Of a stretch of DNA of 47,635 nt, positions 26,866-35,662 are shown in pieces. The notes beneath the pieces are model-generated. The model was not told the DNA's origin and ran no database searches. It was given only the letters and a program-made list of their open reading frames with translations. How positions within the stretch are numbered: position 1 is the stretch's first letter; every line of letters starts with the position of its first letter. Both the position numbers and the translations under genes were made by a program. The stretch is from Bacteroidales bacterium (GTDB taxonomy: Bacteria > Bacteroidota > Bacteroidia > Bacteroidales > VadinHA17): assembly GCA_003141895.1 (NCBI GenBank), contig PLNT01000018.1, forward strand, positions 183,591-231,225. Direction: 5' to 3'.

Positions 26866-29800
26866 AATCCGACAGAAAAAGCGAAAATTATTATAATTAC
26901 TATAATTGATATTATCAATCTGTTATTGTGATATAATGGTGAATTGTCACCATATACCACGAGTGCAGACCAGAAATAAGGATGAGATCTTAAATTATCA
27001 GAATTTTTTAAAAAGGAAATCCGGGCTCTTTTTAAAGCAATACTTTTTGTATACCCTTTTTTAAGATTATTATAAAACATTTTAACAATATCCGTCCCTG
27101 ATCTGTCTTCTATCTCCCACATCGACATTATCAATGATTGGCTGCCTGAATAAATGAACCCCCTGGCAAGACTTAGAATACCTTCTCCTGAGTTTAACTG
27201 TCCGGAACCTGTATTACATGAACTTAGAACAACCATCTTGGCTTTAAGAGAAACTCCGTAAATTTCATAGGTTTTAAGATAGCCATCATCGATGGAGTCT
27301 TTCACATGACTGAATATCAATGTTGAACGCATTGGATTTTTATCATTCAGAATCGTATGCATAGCCAGATGGATTATGTCAAATTTACCCGATTCACTTT
27401 TAAAAGCAGATTCTGTGGCTGCACTGTTTTCATAGAGCTTTCCACCTGTGATATCTGTAACATAGGCCGCTTCCTGACGTGCAAATGGAAGATCATTCAG
27501 CTTCCCCATTCCAGCTTGCCGCGACATTAAAGCTGATTGTATATCAATAGGTTCAGGGTAGTCAGGTGCAAAAGCAATCAGTTTGTTTTTTGTCCATGAT
27601 TCTTTCCTATCTGATTCAGCCAGAAATGTTACTGAGTAGGTGTATGAAATATCAAAATCATTCATCAGGTAATGGAGATTTTTGTATTTAATTTCTCCTT
27701 CAGGCAATGTAGTAGTAGGAATTGTTTCGAAGGGAAGGTATAAAAGATAATTATCAGGTGAGATTATTACTTTATCCGATATAAGGTACTTTCTAACTGG
27801 TTCAACTAGCATTTTATATAACCTGAGACCTGCTGATTGAAAATCATTGAAATTCCTCGACTCATTATCGGAGGAAGGCACTGACAGCAATTTTCTGAAA
27901 CGGCGTACATCATTAAAAAAAGAAGAATCGATTGCAACTGACAGCACTTGTTGATGTTTCCTGTTAACTACAAAAGTATAAAGTGTATTCCCCGATACAA
28001 TATAATTAATGTAATTTCCATCTCTTCCAATAATTGAGGGGATATCCTTAAGACCAAGGATGTGGGTATTATATTTAATAGCATAATAGTCGGGATATTG
28101 TTTCTCAAAAAGGATAACAAGAGAATCCCTTTTCCTTGTATAATTAAGAAGGTTTTCCTTCCATTGGGCAATTAGATAGATATTTGGTTTTGAGGAGGAG
28201 GATTCCTCAGATATGTGAGCATTTATAAGGCCGATTTCGCGCTGAAGATCCCTTTCAAAATTCCCTATGTCGGAAGGAATATGGAACTGCGAGGCTTTTA
28301 ATTCGCGGGTAGAGGTCAGCAATCCTGCAACTTTGCATCGCTCGGAATATTCAAATGCTTTTTCAAGAAAATGATAATCAGAGGTTTTATTATAAAGAAG
28401 ATTAAAATCATGAATAGCATTAAGATATGAATCCCTGTATTTATCACCCAATATTAGTCTGCTCTCTTCTTCACTGATATTAATTCTTACTTTGTCGAGC
28501 ATCGAAATTATTAATTCTGAAGTTTGAGCAGTTGCTTCCAGGGGTTTCTGTTCATTTGATTTTTTATATATATCTAATAACAGATCATATTTTACCTTTA
28601 GAATCTTCAGAGAAGTTATATCCGGTTTTAATTCTTCAGGAGCAGGGTTAATATACAAATTACTCATTTTGCGTGGGGAAAGTAATGTCTGGATAACTCC
28701 AAGTGCCTTTTCTGATTCACCCGAATTTCCCAAAGCCTTCGCGTAACCAATATAAACGGCGCTTTTCAGGGAACTATTCTGATCATTTTTTTCAAGATAG
28801 ATGGTACAGTCTTCAAAACAAGAAATGGATTTGTTAATATCAATTTTGAACTCCATCAAGAAATTTGCATAGTCCAATAAAACCTCATAATAAACATCCG
28901 GAACAGATTTATAATTAACCTTTGAACGCTCAAGTAAATTTCTGAGCAATATTTCTCCTTCTTTTATTTTGCCATGGTCTGCCAGAAAATTGCAATAACT
29001 GTTTATTATGTTATATGCAGGCAGAGAATTCATTGATAAAGCAAGTTTAACGCCTTTTTCATAATAGTTTCCCGATTCTTCAGTCAGTCCAAGCTCACTG
29101 CAAGTGATAGCTAAACTGTTCATCAGGTTAATATAGTCGTCGTTTTGAGCTAACTTAGAATTTCTGAATATTGATTCTGTTCTGTCAAAATACATTTTTG
29201 CTTTTGAGAAATCAGCAAGTCTGTCATAACAAACACCCAAATCATAATAAAATGAAGCGATTATCGAAAGGCTGGTGGTTTTAAAATGTTTATTTGCTAT
29301 AGCTAAAGCAATATTGGAATTACTTATTGCTTTTTCGTACTCTTTCTGATCTATGTAGGCACTAATCAAAGATAAATATGAAAAGAGAAGATCCGGATTC
29401 TTTTCATCAAAAATTTTTTTCCCGACTTCAAGAGATTTCAGGGCATACCTTTCAAACTTATTCAAATAACCTAGCATAGCATACCCTACACTAATATTAT
29501 AAAGTACTTTGGCATATCTCCGATCAACTTCCCTGTTTTTCTCCTTTATTGATTTGCATAAATTTAAATAGCGTATTGCTTCATCGATATAATTGGATTT
29601 GAGAAAATAAATCCCAATATAATAGTATGAATCAGACAATACTTTTTCATCAACATTCCCGTCACCAGTTTTTTGGATTAGTTTTTCAACAATTAACTTA
29701 CTGTTTTGCAGATCGCTAATTGTCAATAAATTCAGAAGCGTTTGGTTTAGTTTCTCAATTTCGCTGGTTATCTTATCTACTAAAATGTAATCAGGGGATG

Positions 29801-29930
29801 ATGTCTCAGAACTGATAACACAGGATAGAGCCGAGGTTGTATTGGCTTGTAAGATGGAATGATTACAGAATGCTGCATAAATGAATACACAGATAATAAC
29901 AAATCTGATAATTTGCTTTTTAAACTTCAT
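26838..29930 (-). CDS. Periplasmic TPR-CHAT protease-like protein with C-terminal membrane anchor
   Basis: A 1030-residue protein. An N-terminal signal peptide is followed by tandem tetratricopeptide repeats (~60-430), a helical linker, and a CHAT (caspase HetF associated with TPRs) domain at ~690-995. The catalytic dyad is present: His858 in IIHLAMHT and Cys905 in VVLSSCNTG. A transmembrane helix at 1005-1024 ends in FRKRKKS, so by the positive-inside rule TPRs and CHAT face the periplasm. CHAT proteins are caspase/separase-like proteases, usually cytoplasmic; the target here is unknown. It overlaps the sigma gene by 28 bases at the 3' end and is divergent from the anti-sigma-like TPR gene. 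Promoter at 29970-29998. Confidence 0.9.
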   Translation of the reverse strand: MKFKKQIIRFVIICVFIYAAFCNHSILQANTTSALSCVISSETSSPDYILVDKITSEIEKLNQTLLNLLTISDLQNSKLIVEKLIQKTGDGNVDEKVLSDSYYYIGIYFLKSNYIDEAIRYLNLCKSIKEKNREVDRRYAKVLYNISVGYAMLGYLNKFERYALKSLEVGKKIFDEKNPDLLFSYLSLISAYIDQKEYEKAISNSNIALAIANKHFKTTSLSIIASFYYDLGVCYDRLADFSKAKMYFDRTESIFRNSKLAQNDDYINLMNSLAITCSELGLTEESGNYYEKGVKLALSMNSLPAYNIINSYCNFLADHGKIKEGEILLRNLLERSKVNYKSVPDVYYEVLLDYANFLMEFKIDINKSISCFEDCTIYLEKNDQNSSLKSAVYIGYAKALGNSGESEKALGVIQTLLSPRKMSNLYINPAPEELKPDITSLKILKVKYDLLLDIYKKSNEQKPLEATAQTSELIISMLDKVRINISEEESRLILGDKYRDSYLNAIHDFNLLYNKTSDYHFLEKAFEYSERCKVAGLLTSTRELKASQFHIPSDIGNFERDLQREIGLINAHISEESSSSKPNIYLIAQWKENLLNYTRKRDSLVILFEKQYPDYYAIKYNTHILGLKDIPSIIGRDGNYINYIVSGNTLYTFVVNRKHQQVLSVAIDSSFFNDVRRFRKLLSVPSSDNESRNFNDFQSAGLRLYKMLVEPVRKYLISDKVIISPDNYLLYLPFETIPTTTLPEGEIKYKNLHYLMNDFDISYTYSVTFLAESDRKESWTKNKLIAFAPDYPEPIDIQSALMSRQAGMGKLNDLPFARQEAAYVTDITGGKLYENSAATESAFKSESGKFDIIHLAMHTILNDKNPMRSTLIFSHVKDSIDDGYLKTYEIYGVSLKAKMVVLSSCNTGSGQLNSGEGILSLARGFIYSGSQSLIMSMWEIEDRSGTDIVKMFYNNLKKGYTKSIALKRARISFLKNSDNLRSHPYFWSALVVYGDNSPLYHNNRLIISIIVIIIIFAFSVGFYFRKRKKS

Positions 29931-29969
29931 GAATCAATTTAATGGATCAAAATCACCCCAACATTTGCT

Positions 29970-29998
29970 CAAAGATAATGAAAGCTAATCAACTTCAA
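29970..29998 (-). promoter_or_regulatory. Promoter of the TPR-CHAT gene
   Basis: Minus-strand -7 TATCTTTG (29977-29970) with a -33 TTG at 29998-29996, 18 bases apart. Transcription would begin near 29963, about 33 bases before the ATG. Confidence 0.55.
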
Positions 29999-30207
29999 CA
30001 TTAAAGGGATTCTTTTTGCCCTGTAATCATCTGATTATGTGTGTTTAAAAAATTACTTAAAAAAAAACACTTTCCCCGTGTCACAAAACGGTATACGTCG
30101 ACATGTAGTAATGTAGAATGAAATTACGTATTTTGTTTAGTTGTGCAAACATACTGGGAATCAGGAAGAATTTTGTGAGATTTATTTAGTATACAAAAAA
30201 TACATAT

Positions 30208-30957
30208 ATGAAAACAATTGATTTTTCATATTTCATCGAAAGGTATAATGCCGGTGAGATGAGTGATTCCGGAAGGAAGTGGTTTGAAAAGGAGCTCGAT
30301 TGTAACGATAAGCTTAGAAATGAAGTCATTCTCAGAAAACGCACGGATGAAATACTTAAAAACCAGAATGTGATATCCTTGCGAAATAAACTCTCTTCAA
30401 TTGAAAATCAGAGAAAAGAGTCGAGTACGCTGGCAAAAAACCCGAAAAAAATACGCTACATAAGATCTGCTGCTGTAATTGCAGGGCTAATACTTATTGG
30501 AAGTATAGCACTTTTTACTGGCAAAAGTCTCAATAATGAGACTATTATGAAAAAGTACTATAAAGTTTATGAACCTCCGGCAAGTCAAAGGTCAGCAACC
30601 ACCGGAACTGATACTGATTTCACCCTGGCGCTTGAATTTTACAATAAGCGGGATTATGAAAGAGCAGCAGCATTGTTTAATAAAGTTCTTGGAAACAAGC
30701 CAAATGATATGGAGGTTGTTTTATTAAACGGCGTTTCAAATTTTGAAGAAAAGAAATACCCGGAAGCAAAACAATCCTTCGGGAAAGTTATTGATGACAA
30801 GAACAACCTTTATATTGACCAGGCTCAGTGGTATCTGGCTTTATGCTATATAAACACAAATGAAACTGACAAAGCAAAGCAGCTTTTCAAAGTAATTGTA
30901 AAGGAAGGCAGTATCTATAAGGATAATGCAAGAAAAATAATCAGGGGACTGAAATAA
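30208..30957 (+). CDS. Single-pass membrane TPR protein with anti-sigma-like topology
   Basis: A 249-residue protein with three parts. Residues 1-85 are a charged cytoplasmic segment (FIERYNAGEMSDSGRKWFEKEL… then a basic stretch KNPKKIRYIR), which resembles the N terminus of anti-sigma proteins but lacks a zinc-binding HxxxCxxC motif. Residues 86-104 form one transmembrane helix. Residues 137-245 form about three TPR units (EFYNKRDYERAAALFNKVL and similar), predicted periplasmic. The domain order matches Bacteroidetes TPR proteins found with CHAT and ECF sigma genes. The role as a sigma-sequestering sensor is inference. It is divergent from the CHAT gene (277 bases between starts) and ends before a good terminator. 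Confidence 0.75.
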   Translation: MKTIDFSYFIERYNAGEMSDSGRKWFEKELDCNDKLRNEVILRKRTDEILKNQNVISLRNKLSSIENQRKESSTLAKNPKKIRYIRSAAVIAGLILIGSIALFTGKSLNNETIMKKYYKVYEPPASQRSATTGTDTDFTLALEFYNKRDYERAAALFNKVLGNKPNDMEVVLLNGVSNFEEKKYPEAKQSFGKVIDDKNNLYIDQAQWYLALCYINTNETDKAKQLFKVIVKEGSIYKDNARKIIRGLK

Positions 30958-31086
30958 TTTACTTAAAATCACTAACCAAAACATTCAGACATTAACATCA
31001 ATAAATATTTAAATACTATGATCGCAATCTGATAAAGCAAGTGTTATTTTTCAATGTCTCAATTCAATTAGTATGAGAGCAAAATG

Positions 31087-31119
31087 ATGGCTGTTTCACC
31101 AATAAACAGCCATTTTTTT
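31087..31119 (+). terminator. Intrinsic terminator after the membrane TPR gene
   Basis: ATGGCTGTTT and AAACAGCCAT form a perfect 10-bp stem with a seven-base loop, followed by seven T. It lies between the plus-strand TPR gene and the convergent OmpA-type gene. On the minus strand a shorter T-run follows, so it may also help end that transcript. Confidence 0.85.
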
Positions 31120-33055
31120 ATTTTTTAAGTTCTATGATCTTCGCTTCAGTTCGCCGGTTTAATTTTCTGCCCTCAATAGTAATATTGTTTCCCAGACTCG
31201 ATGCATTCCCGTATCCTTTATACCTCAGCCTGTCTGCAGATATTCCCATTTTTATGAGGTAATTAACTACCGATAACGCCCTTTTTTCTGATAAAACAAT
31301 ATTGTATTTTTCTGAGCCTGTTGAATCAGTATAACCTCCGATTTCCATGACAAGATTCTTATTATCAGAGAGAAGAGTAACCAGATTGTTTAATTCAATT
31401 ACGGATTCTTTTTTTAATTGCCATGAATCTATCTCGTAAAAAACATTTGAAAGGAGCATCTTCTCTCCTACTTTAGTTGGATTCAGGACTATTCTCTTAA
31501 TAAATGGTTCTGATGCTGTATGTATTCCTTCCAATGTAAAATTCTCCGAATAAAAAAGATAGCCGGGCTTGCTCACATTAATGCCATAATTAAATCCTGA
31601 AGGGAGACAAACCAGAAAATTTCCCATTTCATCAGTTGCACTCTTCATAATGATTTTGCTGGTTGAGAGATTAACCAACTCATAATCTGCTTGCAATAGT
31701 TTACCTGTTTCTTTATCATATACTTTACCCTTCATATAAGAAACAGGATCAGGCCGGATGGCTTCATAAAGATCGAACGAGAAAATATCTTTGCCTTGCG
31801 ATTTATCTCTTATTGAAGAATAGTAAGCTTTTTGTCCTCCTGATTCTATGACCAGCCCCGTTTCATCATTATAGGTATTTATCGGATAACCAAGATTTTG
31901 AGGTTCAGTCCATGTACTATCATCATTCAACCGGGTCATATAAAGATCAAATCCTCCCATCCCTACCCTGCCGTTTGAGGCAAAATAAAGAGTCTTCCCG
32001 TCGAAATGTATAAATGGCGACATTTCATCTCCTGCCGTATTAATATTACTCCCCAGATTTTTTGGTTCTTCCCAATGGTTATTTTCATTCAATCTGCTTA
32101 CCCATAGATCTTTTCCGCCAAAACCGCCGGGTCTGTTACTTGAAAAAAACAGAGTTTTACCATCAGCACTTATTGATGGTTGAGATTCCCAATGGTTCGT
32201 GTTAACAGGTGGGCCGACATTTGAGGGTTGTGTCCATTTCCCATATCTAAAGGCTGAAAAGTAAATATCGCATGATCCAAGTCCACTGGCCCGGTTACAC
32301 CCTGTAAAGAACATATAGCTTCCGTCTGAGGAAAGCGTTTGGGCTCCCTCATTGTCCATTGAATTCAAGGGTGCTCCGGCATCAAAAGCCAGTTGCCAGA
32401 CTTTGTTAACCAGATGGCTTATATAAAAATCCTCCTGGACAACGCCACGAAAACCGGGGTCGTTTATTACATTAACCTGTCTGGTAAACATAAGAGTCTG
32501 TCCATCTGCAGTTATCGAAGGCCAGTATTCATCATCATTTGTATTTATTCCTGGTCCCACACTTACAGGATTGAATTGAACTGGTTTTTTCATTGCAACC
32601 AGGGCAAATTCACAGTTTTTAATGCTCTTTCCGGCAGCAACTTTATTTTTTGGTGACATCCCTTCCTGTACCTGGTAGACATTAAAATGAACAAGTGCAT
32701 GGAAATAATCTCCCGACATCATTTCAGCATTTGCCAGGTTAAAAAAAACAGGTCTGAAAAACAAAGAATCAATCTTTACTGCAGACTCATAGTTAGATGA
32801 AGCTTCACTAAACCTGCTCTGTTTCTCCATAAGCTCACCAAGCATTATGTAAGCTTCATAAAACTTTTTATCGATTGAAATCGCTTTCTTAAAACAACTT
32901 TCAGCTTCAACCAGATTTAGATAATCATATGCAGAAATTCCATCTTTATAACTTTTAAGAGCCTTTTCTGACGAGGTATGTAAACCCTGAGAAAATACGG
33001 GTTCGCTAACGAAACTGAAGATTATTAAAATGAATATGATAATGCTGCTCCTCAT
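31118..33055 (-). CDS. PorE-like envelope protein: TPR, PD40 propeller, CarboxypepD_reg, OmpA
   Basis: A 645-residue exported protein with a signal peptide ending near VFSQG. TPR units occupy ~25-135. A PD40/WD40-like propeller spans ~165-425, with repeated blades of the type DGKTLFFSSNRPGGFGGKDLWV and DGKTLYFASNGRVGMGGFDLY. A carboxypeptidase-regulatory-like beta domain lies at ~443-520. A C-terminal OmpA peptidoglycan-binding domain (~535-645) has GGYTDSTGS and NRRTE. This exact order is that of PorE, a peptidoglycan-anchored component of the type IX secretion system, but Bacteroidetes encode several such paralogues, so no symbol is given. It starts 7 bases after queE and is likely co-transcribed. 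Confidence 0.85.
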   Translation of the reverse strand: MRSSIIIFILIIFSFVSEPVFSQGLHTSSEKALKSYKDGISAYDYLNLVEAESCFKKAISIDKKFYEAYIMLGELMEKQSRFSEASSNYESAVKIDSLFFRPVFFNLANAEMMSGDYFHALVHFNVYQVQEGMSPKNKVAAGKSIKNCEFALVAMKKPVQFNPVSVGPGINTNDDEYWPSITADGQTLMFTRQVNVINDPGFRGVVQEDFYISHLVNKVWQLAFDAGAPLNSMDNEGAQTLSSDGSYMFFTGCNRASGLGSCDIYFSAFRYGKWTQPSNVGPPVNTNHWESQPSISADGKTLFFSSNRPGGFGGKDLWVSRLNENNHWEEPKNLGSNINTAGDEMSPFIHFDGKTLYFASNGRVGMGGFDLYMTRLNDDSTWTEPQNLGYPINTYNDETGLVIESGGQKAYYSSIRDKSQGKDIFSFDLYEAIRPDPVSYMKGKVYDKETGKLLQADYELVNLSTSKIIMKSATDEMGNFLVCLPSGFNYGINVSKPGYLFYSENFTLEGIHTASEPFIKRIVLNPTKVGEKMLLSNVFYEIDSWQLKKESVIELNNLVTLLSDNKNLVMEIGGYTDSTGSEKYNIVLSEKRALSVVNYLIKMGISADRLRYKGYGNASSLGNNITIEGRKLNRRTEAKIIELKK

Positions 33056-33062
33056 ATAATAA

Positions 33063-33689
33063 TCAGGGTATATGCATATACTTATGAACCTGAAGGGAAA
33101 TCCTCCAGTTCGGATTTTTTTTAATATATTCTACTATGTCGGGAATAATAGCATCAAATCTGCTCCACTCAGGCTGCAGAAACAATTTGCAGGTATTATT
33201 AACCATACCATAATATTTTTCAGCCCATGCAAAATCATACTTATCCTGGATGATTACCTTGAGTTCATCAGCAATTTTGCACATTTCAATAAGCGGAGGC
33301 ATGTTCTTTTTTGGCGAAAGGCATATCCAATCCCATTTACCACTTAATGGATAAGCACCGGAAGTCTCCATAAATGTACTGATATTATTATTTTTTAGCC
33401 CATTGCAAAGAAAATCGAGGTTCCACATTAATGGTTCACCCCCTGTAATAACTACAGAATCAGCACCTGAATCAATAACACGATCTACAATTGTTTTTGT
33501 TTCAATAACAGGATGTATATCAGGATTCCATGAAAAACGTGAATCACACCAGTTACACCCGATATCACAACCACCCAATCTGATAAAGTAAGCTGCCTTA
33601 CCTGTATGAAATCCTTCTCCCTGTAAAGAAAAAAACTCTTCAACAACAGGGAGCTGATCTATATCTGTTAACACTGGTTTATTCCCCAC
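33063..33689 (-). CDS. queE: 7-carboxy-7-deazaguanine synthase (radical SAM)
   Basis: A 208-residue radical SAM enzyme that converts 6-carboxytetrahydropterin to 7-carboxy-7-deazaguanine in queuosine (preQ0) synthesis. The N-terminal FSLQGEGFHTGKAAYFIRLGG is the QueE signature. The cluster motif is Cys41-x3-Cys45-x2-Cys48, and GGEP (83-86) binds S-adenosylmethionine. The C-terminal half is shortened, as in Bacteroidetes QueE. No queC, queD or queF is near. It lies between a nucleotidase-type lipoprotein gene (21 bases upstream) and the PorE-like gene (7 bases downstream), an arrangement with no obvious pathway link. Confidence 0.93.
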   Translation of the reverse strand: MGNKPVLTDIDQLPVVEEFFSLQGEGFHTGKAAYFIRLGGCDIGCNWCDSRFSWNPDIHPVIETKTIVDRVIDSGADSVVITGGEPLMWNLDFLCNGLKNNNISTFMETSGAYPLSGKWDWICLSPKKNMPPLIEMCKIADELKVIIQDKYDFAWAEKYYGMVNNTCKLFLQPEWSRFDAIIPDIVEYIKKNPNWRISLQVHKYMHIP

Positions 33690-33710
33690 TTCAATGATAT
33701 TGCAATTTTA

Positions 33711-35474
33711 TTATTTGGTTCCAAACAATAAGATGTATTCAGGGGCAATAGCTGCCTTTACCCAATTCTCAGGAATTATTTTCCAATTATTCATTGGAAC
33801 CGGATTAATTGTCTTTTTTGCTTCTATAGATTTCAGAATATAATATCTTAAGTCACGATCAGTGGAGGTAATAAGTCTTTTTCTGAGTTCATCCTTTGCT
33901 ATTCCGGCACCTTCAGTAAAATGGCCACCACCTCCGTTTCCACGATATGAATTAACAGCTACCTTATACATTTTGTTCTTATCAAAAGGCTTTCCATTCG
34001 TAAAACCTTTAATATCTATGCGCGATCCTGCTGGTTTGCTCACGTCAACTGTATAATTAATTCCTGCCGCAGAATCAAAATTATAGGATTGATTTTTAAA
34101 CCATGCTCTATCATTTGTCAGTATAGGTTTCCCGTCTTTCCAAGTTCTCAATTTAAGTAACAAATCATCGGGACCTTTCATTGTGTTTAGCCATCCATCA
34201 TAAGAATATTCAAGATATTTCGTAATCTCTTCACCGGAGAGAGACATTGTATAAAGCATATTTTCGAATCTGTAAAGTTTAAACATATCTCCAACAGTTA
34301 TCGGTCCTTTGTCAATCTTAACATCGAATGAGAGCGGTGCAACAAAAGAAATATCGGCACCTGTTATTTCGAGCTGGATTTCATGTATCATATCTATAAA
34401 CGCCGATGAGCCAAAATACGCATCTCTTGAGGTGATCGCAGCCGAAGAAGTACCAATTACCCTGTTTACATACTCCTCAATTATTTTAGATTGAGGTGTA
34501 AATCTGGAAATAAAATCTGAATCGGGTTTAAAATCTGCCACATTAACGATCTTTCCAGATATTCTCATATGACCTTTCCCCTTAAATTTTCTTGAAAATT
34601 TGACATCTGCTTCAGCTAATTTTTCTGATCTGCTTCCGCCATTGAGTATTAGGACGGTGTCTCCAGCTGAATTAACAAACTTTTCATTTGCTACTTTGTG
34701 ATCATGTCCATTGAAAATAATATCAAACCCCGGAACATTGTAAGCAACAGCAGCAGATCCGTTTTCATTCAGATTTGAAGTATGTTGTATATTGGCTTCT
34801 GTTTTATCCCAACCTGAATGAAATAATCCAATAACCAGATCAGGTTTTTCTTTCAACATTACAGGCATCCACTTCTTTGCTGTTTCAACCATATCGCGGA
34901 ATTCGATACCGGAATAAAGTTCCTCAGGAAGCCAATTCGGAATTGCTGGCGTAACCATTCCGAGAACAGCTATCTTTATGCCCTTCTTCTTAAAAATTGT
35001 ATATGACTTGAAATATGGTTTTCCGGTTTTTACATCAATCGCATTTGCAGCAAGTAATGGAAAATGATATTCTTTAACTAATCTGTCATAAACAGAATGA
35101 CCCGTCTCTACATCATGATTACCGGCAGTGCATGCGTCATAATCCATATAATTCATTACTTCAGATAAAAAATGAGGAGGCACAGTATCTATAAAATTAT
35201 AATAGTAAACTTCAGGTTGTCCCTGCAGATTATCTCCATTATCGAGCAAAATCAAAGCATCTTTTCCCTTTCGCAACTGTTTTATATAATTGAAAGAAGA
35301 TGCCATTGATGCGTTTAACTTTTCTTTTTCTACAAAATCATAAGGAAGAATGACTCCATGTATATCTGTGGTCTCAACTATTGTAATATTCTTTTTGTTG
35401 GTTACCGTGCACGACGCGAGTGTGAGAACCAAAATATATTTAAAAAGATTATGAGTTAATGATTTTATTTTCAT
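33711..35474 (-). CDS. UshA-type 5'-nucleotidase / 2',3'-cyclic phosphodiesterase lipoprotein
   Basis: A 587-residue periplasmic lipoprotein (lipobox LASC, Cys22) of the 5'-nucleotidase family. The N-terminal metallophosphoesterase domain has all metal motifs: DIHG (Asp37, His39), LDNGDNLQG, AGNHDVE and FNGHDHK. The C-terminal substrate-specificity domain (~330-545) includes NSYRGNGGGGHFTEG. It should remove phosphate from extracellular nucleotides or open 2',3'-cyclic nucleotides; sequence alone does not separate these activities. It is the first gene of a likely three-gene unit with queE and the PorE-like gene. Confidence 0.88.
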   Translation of the reverse strand: MKIKSLTHNLFKYILVLTLASCTVTNKKNITIVETTDIHGVILPYDFVEKEKLNASMASSFNYIKQLRKGKDALILLDNGDNLQGQPEVYYYNFIDTVPPHFLSEVMNYMDYDACTAGNHDVETGHSVYDRLVKEYHFPLLAANAIDVKTGKPYFKSYTIFKKKGIKIAVLGMVTPAIPNWLPEELYSGIEFRDMVETAKKWMPVMLKEKPDLVIGLFHSGWDKTEANIQHTSNLNENGSAAVAYNVPGFDIIFNGHDHKVANEKFVNSAGDTVLILNGGSRSEKLAEADVKFSRKFKGKGHMRISGKIVNVADFKPDSDFISRFTPQSKIIEEYVNRVIGTSSAAITSRDAYFGSSAFIDMIHEIQLEITGADISFVAPLSFDVKIDKGPITVGDMFKLYRFENMLYTMSLSGEEITKYLEYSYDGWLNTMKGPDDLLLKLRTWKDGKPILTNDRAWFKNQSYNFDSAAGINYTVDVSKPAGSRIDIKGFTNGKPFDKNKMYKVAVNSYRGNGGGGHFTEGAGIAKDELRKRLITSTDRDLRYYILKSIEAKKTINPVPMNNWKIIPENWVKAAIAPEYILLFGTK

Positions 35475-35566
35475 ATTATTTATTTGTTCCTCTTAAATTA
35501 TTGCAATTCATCCATAAAAAAACCAAACACCGTATTTGTACACGATCTGGCTGAATTTTTATGGTT

Positions 35567-35574
35567 CAAACTTA
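35567..35574 (-). promoter_or_regulatory. -7 box for the nucleotidase-queE unit
   Basis: The minus strand reads TAAGTTTG (TAnnTTTG), 92 bases upstream of the nucleotidase start. No clear -33 element. Confidence 0.35.
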
Positions 35575-35613
35575 TAAAAGAATAATCATTTTTAATTATT
35601 CTCCTCAATGTTA

Positions 35614-35645
35614 TTGATCATTTAATTCGCTTAAGCATATATTTG
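35614..35645 (+). promoter_or_regulatory. Promoter of the DUF1343 gene
   Basis: A -33 TTG at 35614-35616 and a -7 TATATTTG at 35638-35645, 21 bases apart. Transcription would begin about 10 bases before the ATG at 35663, giving a very short leader. Confidence 0.5.
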
Positions 35646-35662
35646 CCATTAAAAATCAACTC

